From Trichobilharzia szidati (lineage: Eukaryota > Platyhelminthes > Trematoda > Strigeidida > Schistosomatidae), in assembly GCA_944472155.2 (NCBI GenBank), contig OX235272.1, positions 18,894,354-18,958,353 of the forward strand: a stretch of 64,000 bases of DNA. The letters run 5' to 3'. Numbering within the stretch: position 1 is the stretch's first letter; the number at the start of each line of letters is the position of its first letter. The notes under the pieces are model-generated. The model had not been told where the DNA came from. It made no database searches and worked only from the letters and a program-made list of their open reading frames with translations. The position numbers and the translations under genes were made by a program. Below, one piece after another: positions 22,785 through 32,640 of the stretch.

Positions 22785-23539
22785 AACTGTTTCAATGGCT
22801 GTTAACTCCCAGCTAGATTGTACCAAAATAAATAGCCTTCTGTCGGGAGTCATTAAATGGTCTGAGTCTAATGGTCTTAAACTGAATCCTTCTAAATGTC
22901 AAACTGTTAATTTCAGATTAAGATGTAAAAGACAGTTAAAAGAAGACGTCGATTCTCATGACAGTTGTAACATTGATGACAATGATATAGGAATTAAATC
23001 AGAAATTAAGTATCTTGGACTTATTCTCTCTTCTGATCTCTCCTGGTCTGCCCACGACTCAGCGTTCTCCCGTAAAATATTCCGCCTGACATTTTACATT
23101 AAGAAGTTAAGGCACTCGGGTATAACTCAACCCCTCCCTCCTCTTACAGTTCATAAACTCTTGCATCCTACCTATTCTTCTTTATTGTTCACCCTTGCTT
23201 ATTCTTTCCTGGTTTGCTTAAAAAAGGACTATGTCACAATTCGTAGAATGCTGAAGACTGTCAGTAGGATGAGTGGTGTCCCAGTGGACTACATAGTTAA
23301 CGTCGTTGTCGATAGGCACTTGACTTCGTGCAGTAAATTAGCTAAAGGGATTTTCTCTGACTTGGAGCATCCACTTCACCCTCAGCTTTCACCTTGCATC
23401 TCCTCAGGTAAAACAAGAAGTAACTTCAGAAAACTGTATGCTCACACGTCTAAGTATAAACATTCTATGATACCATACTTGGCACGTATTTTATGTGATG
23501 AAAATAGCGTCAGACAAGAATTGACTAACCTTTTTTCAT
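22785..23539 (+). mobile_element. CR1-like element, 5' part, interrupted by the MULE
   Basis: An open frame of 248 codons covers the reverse transcriptase after the catalytic site: LKLNPSKCQTV, IKYLGLILSSDLSWS, KDYVTIRRMLKTVSRMSGVPV, and the end LTNLF. The frame runs into the transposon: its stop lies at the MULE boundary. Without the MULE, reading continues at 28219 into a short end and a stop (SSIK then stop), matching the STTK end of the relative at 56.8 kb. Confidence 0.9.
23532..23539 (+). repeat. Target site duplication, left (8 bp)
   Basis: TTTTTCAT lies directly before the left inverted repeat and again at 28219-28226 directly after the right one. MULEs usually make 8-10 bp duplications. 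Confidence 0.85.
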
Positions 23540-23600
23540 GAGTGAGGCTATGTTCTATGATAAGGTGTTTTCGCGCATTGCATGGGTTATCGCGTTCACG
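23540..23600 (+). repeat. MULE left terminal inverted repeat
   Basis: The first 21 bases match the right end with 3 mismatches. Further blocks (GTGTT, TTCGCGC, TTATCGCGTTCACG) align with gaps, so the inverted repeat is imperfect and roughly 40-60 bp long. Confidence 0.85.
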
Positions 23601-24176
23601 CCTATAGAGACGTTGTAACCGCTCAGTATTGTGAAAATAGATTCTATTTGACTAATTTTAGGCTTCTGTAGCCGAAAAATGCAATATTTTTATGTATTGT
23701 GTTCGTAGTAATGCGTAATATTGTCATGACAGCCTAGATGAATTACTAATGAAAGAGTCATCATTTTGAAGAAATATCGCATAAAAAGTCCGTTATTAGG
23801 GTTTTAGAGCATTTAGGCATTGTTTTTCGTGAGTTGTTTCAGATCTTAAGGTTGTAAATTGACTGCAGGCAATGGCTGTGGTCATCCCAGTTATTCTATG
23901 AGAATCGTGCATTTGAAATAGAAATAGCCTACAGACATAAGTTTGATGTGTGTTTTGAGGATGTCAGACACTTCTTTTATCATCTGTGATGACTGAAATA
24001 TTCCATAGCACATGGAAGAGATCATGCAATGAATGAGACAGGCTGCTGCATTTCCTGGTGATTATATCTACTTTGATGAAGTTCCCATTTAAAATTGCTT
24101 AGGCGAAGACATGATACTAGTTTAATTGACATTAGCACTTGGAATGTCAGAAGGCTTTAATTGTTCATTGTGAAAA

Positions 24177-25089
24177 ATGGCATCAGATTACGTGTATATC
24201 AGTGTGCATGGGGTTACGAAGAATACTGCAGATGGTCCTCCTGAAATGTCAGACTACTTAAAATTAGTATCAATTTTCTGTCGATTAGTAGCTAGCAGGT
24301 GTGTCCTACAACTACTGCACCTGTTACATAAGTTATCCCAGTCTTGACAACTGTTCGTGTTCAGATTACTAAGATATTCTGAGATGCTTAATGAATTACT
24401 TGTGGCTATGAAGGATATTGAAGAATCACTTATGGCTCATATGTTTAAATCATTTATTATGAAAGAAGTTATCTGTAGGGATTTTGTGATGTTCAGGTTA
24501 CAATGCTTGAGTGTATGTAGTGACTGCATGCTTATGTGCGTGAAGGAAAAGTTGGTTGAAACCAAGATGTGATGAAGTTTCCTGTACACTGTTCATTGTG
24601 AATGGTTTACAAGTTGACACTTATCATAACCTGTTCTAATTACTCGTTCACTAAGTGAACAACTTGAACTTCTTAAAAAGTATTATTTTATTATACTTGA
24701 GGATTGTAATTCATTACATAACTTATTGTGCCTGTAGAAATTACATGCATTCATTGTAAATACCCGTTTAGACGACTTATTGAATTACTATTATTTGCTT
24801 GCTGCTGTACTGTATAAGGCGAACAATCTCTGTGTGACATTGCAAACTGTAGAAGAATGCTTTCATAACGGAAGAATGAAAAAGAACCTTTTTCAGAAAA
24901 GGTATGTAAATATGAAGGGTTTAACTTTAATATTACGTCTTACTTACTTCTGGGATTTTAAAAGATACACTTTGTTCACTTATTTACAGATATCCGGTAA
25001 TGTCAGTCTACTGGGTCACAGGAATTCAACATGGGCGAAATAATTACGATAAACAATTGTGTAAAGACATTTGCTTATTTTTTTCATAA
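24177..25089 (+). CDS. Unknown MULE accessory gene, four exons, about 177 residues (predicted)
   Basis: I do not recognise this protein. The model joins exons 24177-24298, 24365-24512, 24738-24901 and 24990-25089 through GT/AG introns of 66, 225 and 88 nt. The joined length is 534 nt, exactly 178 codons with the stop. It starts MASDYVYISVHG and ends near QHGRNNYDKQLCKDIC, with a leucine-rich helical middle (RLVASRLLRY, LNELLVAMKDIEESL) and no signal peptide or known catalytic motif. It lies inside the MULE, tail to tail with the transposase (598 bp between stops). Position suggests an accessory protein like mudrB in Mu, but nothing in its sequence supports a shared function. Further 5' or 3' exons (for instance at about 25168) are possible. 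The start is tentative: the upstream codon in frame is a stop, unless an intron ends there. Confidence 0.6.
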
Positions 25090-25686
25090 AATACATTTAA
25101 CATCCTGCTTGCAATACTTTTCTTATTCTATCTAAATGAAACTAATTTCTTTTGCATGACGATGCAGATGTCAGACTTATCAATGATACTTGATGATTTA
25201 TTTGACTGCATAATTGAACGTAAGCGAATTGTTACTACTACTGCTACAAGTCAACCTACGTATATATTTGTCATGTGTGAACTTAACTTTACAGTATACG
25301 TTAACACCCGTTGTCATAGGGACTGCCATAACGTTTTAATTTAAATATTAGTAATACACTGATTTGTAATACAGGAAACCGTATACCAACTGTAACTGCA
25401 ATGCAGTGTCTAAGTTGTACCTATTGTTCCCTACAGACTTGCGTATGACTATGAGACGTTTTCACGTAACTGTAGACAGAGACTTAAGGTCCACTAAACT
25501 ACTTATAATTCATCACGTATATCGGTCTATAGTGCATCTGCAGAATTACACTTAAGTATAGTAACGAGTTCAAGTCCTACAGAGCACCGGCCTGGCATGC
25601 CGTGCTCACAAAGCGAACACATTAATTGAAAGACAACAAGATTTATATGAAAAGTTTATATTTATTATAAGACAACATTAGTTTGT

Positions 25687-27709
25687 TTACATATTAAGAA
25701 AACGCTGTACATATGCGATACAGTCTGCTGTGATGTTCGCGGCAAACGCATCTCCAAATTTGTCAGTAAGTTTTGTCAGGCACTCAATAAGAAGCCTCCT
25801 TTGGGTTTGCACTGTGTTACACGGATTTCGAGGGACAACTGCGGAAATGCTTTGAGATGCGCATGAGTCGCGTGACCACGTCCAGTGTTTACATTTCTGA
25901 AGCACATGATTGACTATAAAAGGTGGAACAAGAAAAGTAAATATAATTACGAACACAAACGCAAATGTACCTGTAAAACACGGCTTTCTGAAATGGACCA
26001 ACAGCAAGTGCCTGCAGGGGTACCGACATGTCTGAAACGTCATACAAGTGCATGTACAAGCACGCAGATCAACCTCTACTCTCCTCCCATGGTCTTGGAA
26101 GAAGACATAATCGGAAGTTTCAACCTCCACAGAAGCCCATCGTCGCTTTTCATATTCAAGGATCACTTTTCTGGAAGCGTATGGCGTCAGCAGTCGAAGG
26201 ATTGGTAATAAACGTTGTGAACATGAATACGTGAGGCATCGCGACCCAGCAATCATCGACTCCTGCTGAATTCTGGAATAACTTCGTTGACACCATTTAT
26301 AAACCTTCAGCATGCTTTTCTGCAGACTGTCTGACCTTTGCAAGTACCGCTTCACTTGCCTGTGTGAACTTTCTACTCGATTATTAGTAGCATTACCATA
26401 AGTCAGCACGTGATCTCTGAAAGCTGCTGCCCACAATTCTCGTCTACTCATCCAACGACACTGTATATATTGACTGACACGAACATCCAATCTGCTTATA
26501 ACTCTATAATAGAAATTAAATCTGGAAAATGAAAATATTACAGGCATTACTCTGATCTACTTTTACACTGAACTAAGCGACATAAATAGTTCTTAACAAT
26601 GGGATTCCGTGTCTGCAAGTAAAATTTTTAATGTGATAAAAAAAATTTACTTTACGACAGAATGCACGACAAACATGGAAAGAACAGAGCACAATGTGCG
26701 CTTGCCTGTGCGTTAACTTCACTGCTCCTATTTCACATTGCGCACAGTCCATAATAAATGTCTCAGTTTTAGATGTATCTTCCATTATTTGACTAAATGA
26801 GTCCAAAATCCACACTACATCACGCTTGAATTCCTTTCGAGTCCAGGCGAATAACACTGGTCGCCCACGACCAAAATTGTCCGTCACAAGTAATTGGAAC
26901 AATGAATACCTGCGTGTTGATTAATGAATTGGTAAACTTACTTCCCTTTATTTGTATTATATGTAGAGTCAATACCGACAACCTCCGGGAACTCTTTATA
27001 CAACTGGATTTGCTCATTAGTTGAAAAACAGACTCTTGTTAGTGAATTCCGCGTAGGTTCATCTGAGTAATACTCCATTAACTTCCCACGGCATTTCAGG
27101 AAATCAAAAATGTCACGACGGCTCGACATACCTTAAGTAAATAACAATTACGTCTAAGTTACCTTTATTAACTAGGGCTTTCATATTTTTAACGTCACTA
27201 CGAGTTATATCCTTGCGGAATTTTTCCTTAACATGCGCAATTATTTCATCGGATGAGTGCGATTGCTGAAGAAGGGGTTCCAAGTTTTCTTTCTCTTCTA
27301 CTGTTAGTCTTCTATACCAGGGGTCATTCTGCATGTACACCCTATCGCATGGATGGTTATGCACCATTTTGTGAGCAGTAATTACGTATTCACTAATATG
27401 CAAAACCACCCGAATCGAAGAAGGACAATTGCAAAATTTAGACCTTAAATATTCATAATAGCATAGTATAATTCTTCTTACGACTTGTTTCTCAATTTTA
27501 AGCCAGGCCTTACACGATGCACTCCAAAAGTACATTTAAAACCAACACATGCGTACTTGAATATATCATCCGCTATTCTTCTGCTCTGAATACGGACGTA
27601 GTGAGTGCAGGACAACTACATTGTTAGCATTAAATAACTTCCTCACTTTTTGAAATTCTTCTAATGCTTTCTCAAATTCCTCCCAGCTGAAGTAACGTCT
27701 TCCAAGCAT
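25687..27709 (-). CDS. MULE transposase (DDE catalytic domain plus SWIM zinc finger), seven exons
   Basis: This enzyme cuts and re-joins the ends of the transposon. Six GT/AG introns of 38, 31, 32, 38, 29 and 57 nt (27481-27444, 27162-27132, 26941-26910, 26650-26613, 26550-26522, 25970-25914) join seven exons into one frame of about 597 codons, if a 4-base tandem repeat at 27600-27607 is discounted. N-terminus: a SWEEFE helix, then a FAR1/FLYWCH-like zinc-binding region (YACVGFKC ... FCNC ... HKMVHNHP). Catalytic residues: D223 in GIDSTYNTN, D286 in FIMDC, the MULE CxxH motif at 307-310, and E389 in NNRVESSH. SWIM finger: C494/496 to C508-R-H510. The hydrophobic run FVFVIIFTFLV in the unspliced frame is the last intron, not a membrane segment. 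As written, the repeat breaks the frame in exon 1, so this copy may be inactive. Confidence 0.85.
26910..26941 (-). other. 32-nt intron in MULE transposase
   Basis: Consensus donor GTAAGT and acceptor CACGCAG. Removal restores the frame across the catalytic region (TYNTNKGK to YSLFQLLV) and bypasses a TAA stop. Confidence 0.88.
27132..27162 (-). other. 31-nt intron in MULE transposase
   Basis: Donor AAAG/GTAAC and acceptor TTAAG/GTATG. Removal joins MKALVNKG to MSSRRDIFDF in one frame. Confidence 0.8.
27600..27607 (-). repeat. 4-bp tandem duplication causing a frameshift in exon 1
   Basis: The minus strand reads CACTCACT. The upstream frame ends ANNVVVLH and the downstream frame YVRIQSRRIADD is offset by 4 bases. 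Loss of one CACT unit would make the exon continuous. It could be a real inactivating mutation or an assembly error. Confidence 0.7.
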
Positions 27710-28157
27710 TACTTCACCGAAAATTCCACTAACGTCTGCACTGCTTCCTGTCGCAATGACTACCTGCTGTGAACTGCAAAAAAGCCTTCGTCAATTAGCA
27801 TCCATCTATGTCACAACTATTTCAAGATAATTCAGTAAACAAAGCAATATTCAAATGCATGATTGATCAATATCCATCAAGATATACCGCACGAAACAAT
27901 AAATTTTAGAACAGCACAAAAACCCACGGGTTCGTTGACATCGCAGGCAACCGACAGGCCAAAAAACCGACTGTATGACAAACAAAGCCTTGTACATGCA
28001 CAAAAAAAGAAGAACAACACGTTTTATAAGTCTAAGTTTACAATTACATTCATCAAATCTCCTTAGAAACAATGCACGACGCAAGCACACACAGCTGCAC
28101 ACGACATCACCAACCTACCAAAGTCAAATATAAACTTACCGCCACTGTTACAGCCAA

Positions 28158-28218
28158 TGAAAGACGAGAAAACCTGAGGCGCGGAAAAATTAACACGTCA
28201 TAGAACACACCCTCACCC
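28158..28218 (-). repeat. MULE right terminal inverted repeat
   Basis: Reverse complement of the left end: core TGTTCTATGA, then GTGTT, TTTTC and CGCGC blocks. Confidence 0.85.
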
Positions 28219-28226
28219 TTTTTCAT
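28219..28226 (+). repeat. Target site duplication, right (8 bp)
   Basis: TTTTTCAT, identical to 23532-23539. Confidence 0.85.
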
Positions 28227-28720
28227 CTATTAAATAAACAATCTCCTCCATCCATCCTTATATACCTTCAAGTTTTACTTTTATTATTTCTATTACATTT
28301 ATGGTCTTGTTGATTCCTTGTTTTCACTTTGATAACTGCAAACACCAACTTATCTCTATGACTTCTGTAATCTTTCTTTTTTCCCTCACCATATCATGTA
28401 AAGAGTACATTATATTCAATATTTTTAATCATGCAGGGATTTGTATACCGCATCGACAATACTGTGTGAAACAAGCCCACGGCAATTTTCACTTGTATTA
28501 TTATCATTACCTTAGCTGCTATCATTATTATTATTATTTCCATTTTATATGCTGCATGTTTTTTTTTGACATTACCCCTATTGTAAATGTTGAAAATTTT
28601 CTGTGTGACTAATTTTTATTTATAATTTGAGGAAATTAGATGCAATATTGTGATTAATGCTGAAAATTCCATTATGTATCACAAGTAATGTTTTCGGAAT
28701 AAAGTAAATCATTATTATTA
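28219..28720 (+). mobile_element. CR1-like element, 3' part, beyond the MULE
   Basis: Resumes the element cut at 23539: 'attaaataaac' encodes the ORF end. The 3' untranslated region then follows ('gcatcgacaatactgtgtgaaac', 'tgctgaaaattccattatg', 'ttttcggaataaagtaaatc(att)n'), parallel to 56790-57265. Confidence 0.9.
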
Positions 28721-28785
28721 TTTTCCTAAATTATTGCATTGAAATAAAGCAAAAACAACAGTTTGTGCCTGAATAAGACGGTACG

Positions 28786-28890
28786 TCGGTGGCACAGTAG
28801 TTAGGACTCTCGCCGACCATGCACATGGTTCGGGGTTCGATCCCCTGCCGACGCACACCCGATATCTATGGTCGGCCTGAAAAATTAGGA
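28786..28890 (+). repeat. tRNA-like SINE-2 head
   Basis: A-box-like 'tggcacagtagttagg' and a perfect B-box hairpin 'ggggttcgatcccc', closed by 'gtcggtg'/'tgccgac'. The nearly identical unit at 49077 and the odd anticodon arm point to a SINE head rather than a working tRNA gene. Confidence 0.65.
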
Positions 28891-29730
28891 CTACCGATAT
28901 CATATGCTGAAAATTCCATACTTGTACTGAAAATACGGTGTGGCATCAAGCTATAATCAAAATAAAATACTATAATTTATTTCTTTGGCCTCTCATCATC
29001 TGCGTACAGACTAAATATATTAATAAGTTTATGTACAGAGCCATTTTAACACACTTGCAAATGTTACATGACGTCAGTTAACAAGAGACTCTACTTTTTA
29101 ATAGACAGTTTTCAGAAATTACACCTATTAAGTTTATACCCAGAAAGTTCAAATTTAAACAAAAATAAAAGCTTGGATCTACTGACAAAAGAGTTGCGTA
29201 ATAAAGACAGGAGGTGAATAAGATGATGAACAACTAATAAAATGGAGTAACAATGTCATGCAATCAAGTCAAATCGCAGAAACAAGAAACAAGTTACCCC
29301 CTATCAGAGGGGAGAGTAGTTAAAGTCAACGATTATGTAGTCAACTGAAGGAGGGATTACAGACATCCAGTTACCAGGGCAAGGAATGACTGAAAATTAC
29401 TTCTTTTGCTGAACACATAAGTCGAATCCCAGTAGTCTGATAGCGATTGCTTCGGCAAACTTGAGGAGAACTGAGCTATTTTCCCTATTAGTAGTTTTAA
29501 AGGGTTTTATGGCGTTCACCTCACCACCGTGTCGACGAGACGCCTGGCAGTGAAACTACTTGAGGTGTATACTTTTTGGTATACACTGAGAAAATCGAAG
29601 GTATGCCCTCTTCCTTCTGTTTTCCCAATGACTTCTACCTCAGATACATGCAAATATCTAGAAACGGTTAAAATTTAAGATGAGAAGGCTATCTGTTGAC
29701 TTTTGACTGTACCGAAAGCGCGTTGTCCGA
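28891..29730. other. Unassigned sequence
   Basis: AT-rich, no recognised coding or repeat signature. Confidence 0.4.
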
Positions 29731-29734
29731 TAAA

Positions 29735-30520
29735 CGGGAACCAACTTAGCATCAAAGATAGGACTTCAGGTGAACATAGAGAAAACAGAAGTGATGAAGA
29801 TTCCTGGACAAGAACAACAACAACAGACAACAATCAGCATAAATGGGAGGAACTTGAAAGAAACAACCTCCTTCACCAACCGACCTACCTGGGAAGCATC
29901 GTTTCAACTACAGGAGAACGGAACTGACGAGGATATTAAAGCAAAACAAGCTTTCACTACTCTCAAGTCTGTGTGGAGGTCAACAGCACTCATCATCAAA
30001 ACGAAGATAAGATCCTGATTTTCAACTCCAATGTGAAGTCAGTGCTACTATACGGGTGGATCAGAGACTTGCATTGCGCGTCATAAAGAGCATCTCAAAC
30101 AAACTACAGACCTTCATTAACAGTTGTCTTCGCCTAATATTGCTCAAGATCAGATGGCCGGCCAGAAAAGATCACCAACAGAGAGGGATCTCTGGCAATG
30201 AGCGAACCAACTCAACAGGAACCGATTGTGAAACAAATAGGCAGGAAGAAATGGAGATGGATTGGCTGGCCATACTTTGAGGAAACAAACCATCAAGTGA
30301 CATCACTAGACAAGCCATCGCTCTACTGGAACCCGACTGAAAGGGAAGCGGCGAGTTGGTCGTCAGTGTTAGGGTGATTTGGAGGAGGTCATGTGAAGAG
30401 GAGATGAAAGGGTGTGGGCAGACATGGAGTCAGGTGAAGACTGAAGCAGAGAACCGAACGCAATGGAGACGCGTGGCTGAAGGCCTGTGTTCCTCTAGGA
30501 ATTAAAGGAAACAATAATAA
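29735..30520 (+). mobile_element. RTE-A copy, 3' part
   Basis: Begins at GEHRENRSDEDSW, then polyglutamine codons, TTSFTNRPTW, IRMDQ-like and SNERTNSTGTDCETNRQ strings in changing frames. It ends with the tail 'ttcctctaggaattaaaggaaacaataataa'. Confidence 0.85.
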
Positions 30521-30524
30521 CTTA

Positions 30525-31100
30525 GCTGTGGAATAGGTTCTGGCTAGTGAGAGGTATTCAATCTTCTTTTATCTCTATTCCTGCAGCATTATCACCTTTA
30601 CAATCGAGTTGAATTGAGATAGGCTTTCTTTCCCCTTTGCGATTTGTTTGGCACTTTGAACCTTCCCTTCTTCCATTACTTGTCAATAAATTTCTGGAGG
30701 GTAGCTGTTGTTTTGTTTTTTCAACTTGATAAATTTCCATAGTGATGTCCTTTAAAAAATTTTCAACGTAATTAAATTTTAATTGAAACTGAAATATGAA
30801 CAAAACAAGAAAATAGTTCAAGAAAATAGTTCAACAGACATGAGTAAATAGTTGGCTGGTTTTCTTTTATTTATTGAAAGATTATGTGATTCATAATCAT
30901 GTCTAAGCAAATATTATTGCACTTGAATAATTCGATTCACTTACAAACTATAAGACACATATACACTCACACACGCACACACCTTCAAATACATTCGTTA
31001 GTGTTTACTCTAATCTGTGTGTGTAAATAGGATTATTGTACACTTAAGAAAAGTGAAATCATCTCAAAGAGAATTTTCTTCCATATTAGTTTTCTTTATT
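30525..31100. other. Unassigned sequence
   Basis: AT-rich with a CA-rich stretch near 30965. No feature recognised. Confidence 0.4.
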
Positions 31101-31104
31101 AGAT

Positions 31105-32400
31105 ATATCACACAGTGAAACAGTATTACCGTTTACTGGATATCCCCAGTTGTAGCAGATATATTCATGGATAAGTGGGAAAGCATAGTGATTGAAACGT
31201 TCAACCCCAACCCAAAAGTATGCTGGAGGTATGTAGATGACACATTCACTGTACTTAAAACACAAGATATAGATAGGTTTTTCGGACACATCAACTCGAA
31301 GGTGGAAGCAATTCAATTCACTTATGAATTGGAAAATCAGGAAGGGGAGCTCCCAATGTTTGGTTGCAACGCAAAAAGGAAAGAAGATGGGAAAGTAAAC
31401 ACTAGTGTGTGTTTACAGGAAACCCACACACTCAAACAGATATTTAGACTTCCGATCATCCCATCCTATGTCAGTAAAAATAGGTTTGGTGAAATGTTTA
31501 AATGACAGAGCACAAAAACTAAGTAGTACCAAAGGAAATCTAAAACAGGAACTGATACACATAAAAGAAGCCTTGAAACTTAATAATTACCCTGATAAAT
31601 TAATCAGAAAGTATTTAGAGAAATGTAAAAATAAAATAAATAATGATAGTAGTGATAGTGATGATAATAATAATAATATTAATGACCACATCAGCAATAA
31701 GGAATCTAAATCATCAGTAGTAATTCCATACAAGGAAGGAACCTCGGAAACTTTACGCAGAATTCTTAACAAGGCAGGAATGCAAGTGGCTGGCATTCAA
31801 ACCACCCACAAACTCAATTAGAAACAAGCCTTGTCGGTTAAAGGATCAATCCTGTGGAGCCTTAAAAACAAAACAATTTAGTTTATGTAATACCCTGCCT
31901 GCAATGATTGTCAGGTCAAATACATAGGTCAAAGTAGTGGAACAGGGGCAGTCAGACTAGCTGAGCATAAAAACCTAGTAAAATCTAGATTGGTTGATCC
32001 AAATAAGATAAGAAATCTAGAGAATATTTCAGCTAGCTATAGCACCACATGCAATTACTCACAACCATACAACATAGGCTGGATGGGATAAGATGACAGA
32101 TTTAAAATCTAATGTGACGGCAGGGTGGAGGCATAGATTGATAACAGAAGCTTTGTCTGTCGAGTCAACTGAAGAGAGTAAGTGTAATAGGAATGATTCA
32201 ACACCTGTCCACTCAGATATCTGGAAAATTCTACTGCCCCAACGACGACAAATAGGAGAGAACAAAGAAAACTATAAAACTCAAGTGTCAAAGTCGTGTG
32301 ATTACAATTGATGGAATGATTATGAACAACAAATTTTGTTCGAAACTGTGTCATCCAGTAAATAATACTGTTTCACTCACTGTGTGATACATCTGATAAA
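31105..32400 (+). mobile_element. Penelope-like element (PLE-2) with short terminal inverted repeat
   Basis: The reverse transcriptase part (31167-31505) shows the catalytic YVDDTF and the GELPMFGC region. A shifted frame continues VYRKPTHSNRYLDF through NNYPDKLIRKYLEK. A broken GIY-YIG part follows near 31920 (VKYIGQSSG in mixed frames, AEHKNLVKSRLVDP). The ends are inverted: 31105-31139 matches 32355-32389 reverse complemented. The copy is 5' truncated and frameshifted. Confidence 0.85.
31167..31821 (+). pseudogene. PLE reverse transcriptase fragment, frameshifted
   Basis: Two overlapping frames (31167-31505, 31405-31821) cover the palm C-terminus with YVDD and the thumb/linker ending SSVVIPYKEGTSETLRRILNK. 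This matches the fragments at 45.9 and 49.5 kb. A frameshift lies near 31400. Confidence 0.8.
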
Positions 32401-32579
32401 CAAACTTATATGGAATTACTTACTACCACAGTGTTCAAGTTTTACACATATATTAAAAATTTTCTTCACTGATATTAATATTCAACATTTCAATGGAGAT
32501 TAATAATAATAATCATTTTATTCTGAAAAGTGCATTCGTAAAGATAACAGAATCCCTACCATGCTCTGTAATGAATTAG
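32401..32579. other. Short unassigned stretch
   Basis: Contains 'accacagtgttcaagttttaca', akin to the PLE-2 terminal repeat at 45.6 and 46.75 kb, so it may still be the PLE end. Confidence 0.5.
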
Positions 32580-32640
32580 GAAGACTCCTCTAGAAGATTC
32601 GGACCTTCAGGATGATTTATGTTTAATGTCACATGGACTC
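32580..32640 (+). mobile_element. RTE copy, 5' piece (split by CR1-like element)
   Basis: 'gatgatttatgtttaatgtcacatggactcgaaaa' equals the RTE region just after the catalytic motif. Its continuation is at 34656. Confidence 0.65.

Larger units (their letters stand above)
23540..28218 (-). mobile_element. Mutator-like DNA transposon (MULE), 4.68 kb, two convergent genes
   Basis: The ends are inverted copies: the left begins 'gagtgaggctatgttctatga', and the right, reverse complemented, begins 'gggtgagggtgtgttctatga'. Weaker similarity continues through GTGTT, TTTTC and CGCGC for about 40-60 bp. The element carries a DDE/SWIM transposase read leftward (27709-25687) and an unknown spliced gene read rightward (24177-25089). 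It lies in a CR1-like ORF with an 8-bp duplication. MULEs called Curupira have been reported from schistosomes; whether this belongs there needs a sequence comparison. Confidence 0.88.

Noticed and set aside
25914..25970. Transmembrane segment near the C-terminus of the MULE transposase
   Set aside because: The hydrophobic run has GT/AG ends and a pyrimidine-rich acceptor, and its removal keeps the frame; it is best read as a 57-nt intron.
28786..28860. Possible functional tRNA gene
   Set aside because: The A/B boxes and acceptor pairing are good, but the same unit forms the head of a dispersed SINE at 49.08 kb and the anticodon arm is not convincing.
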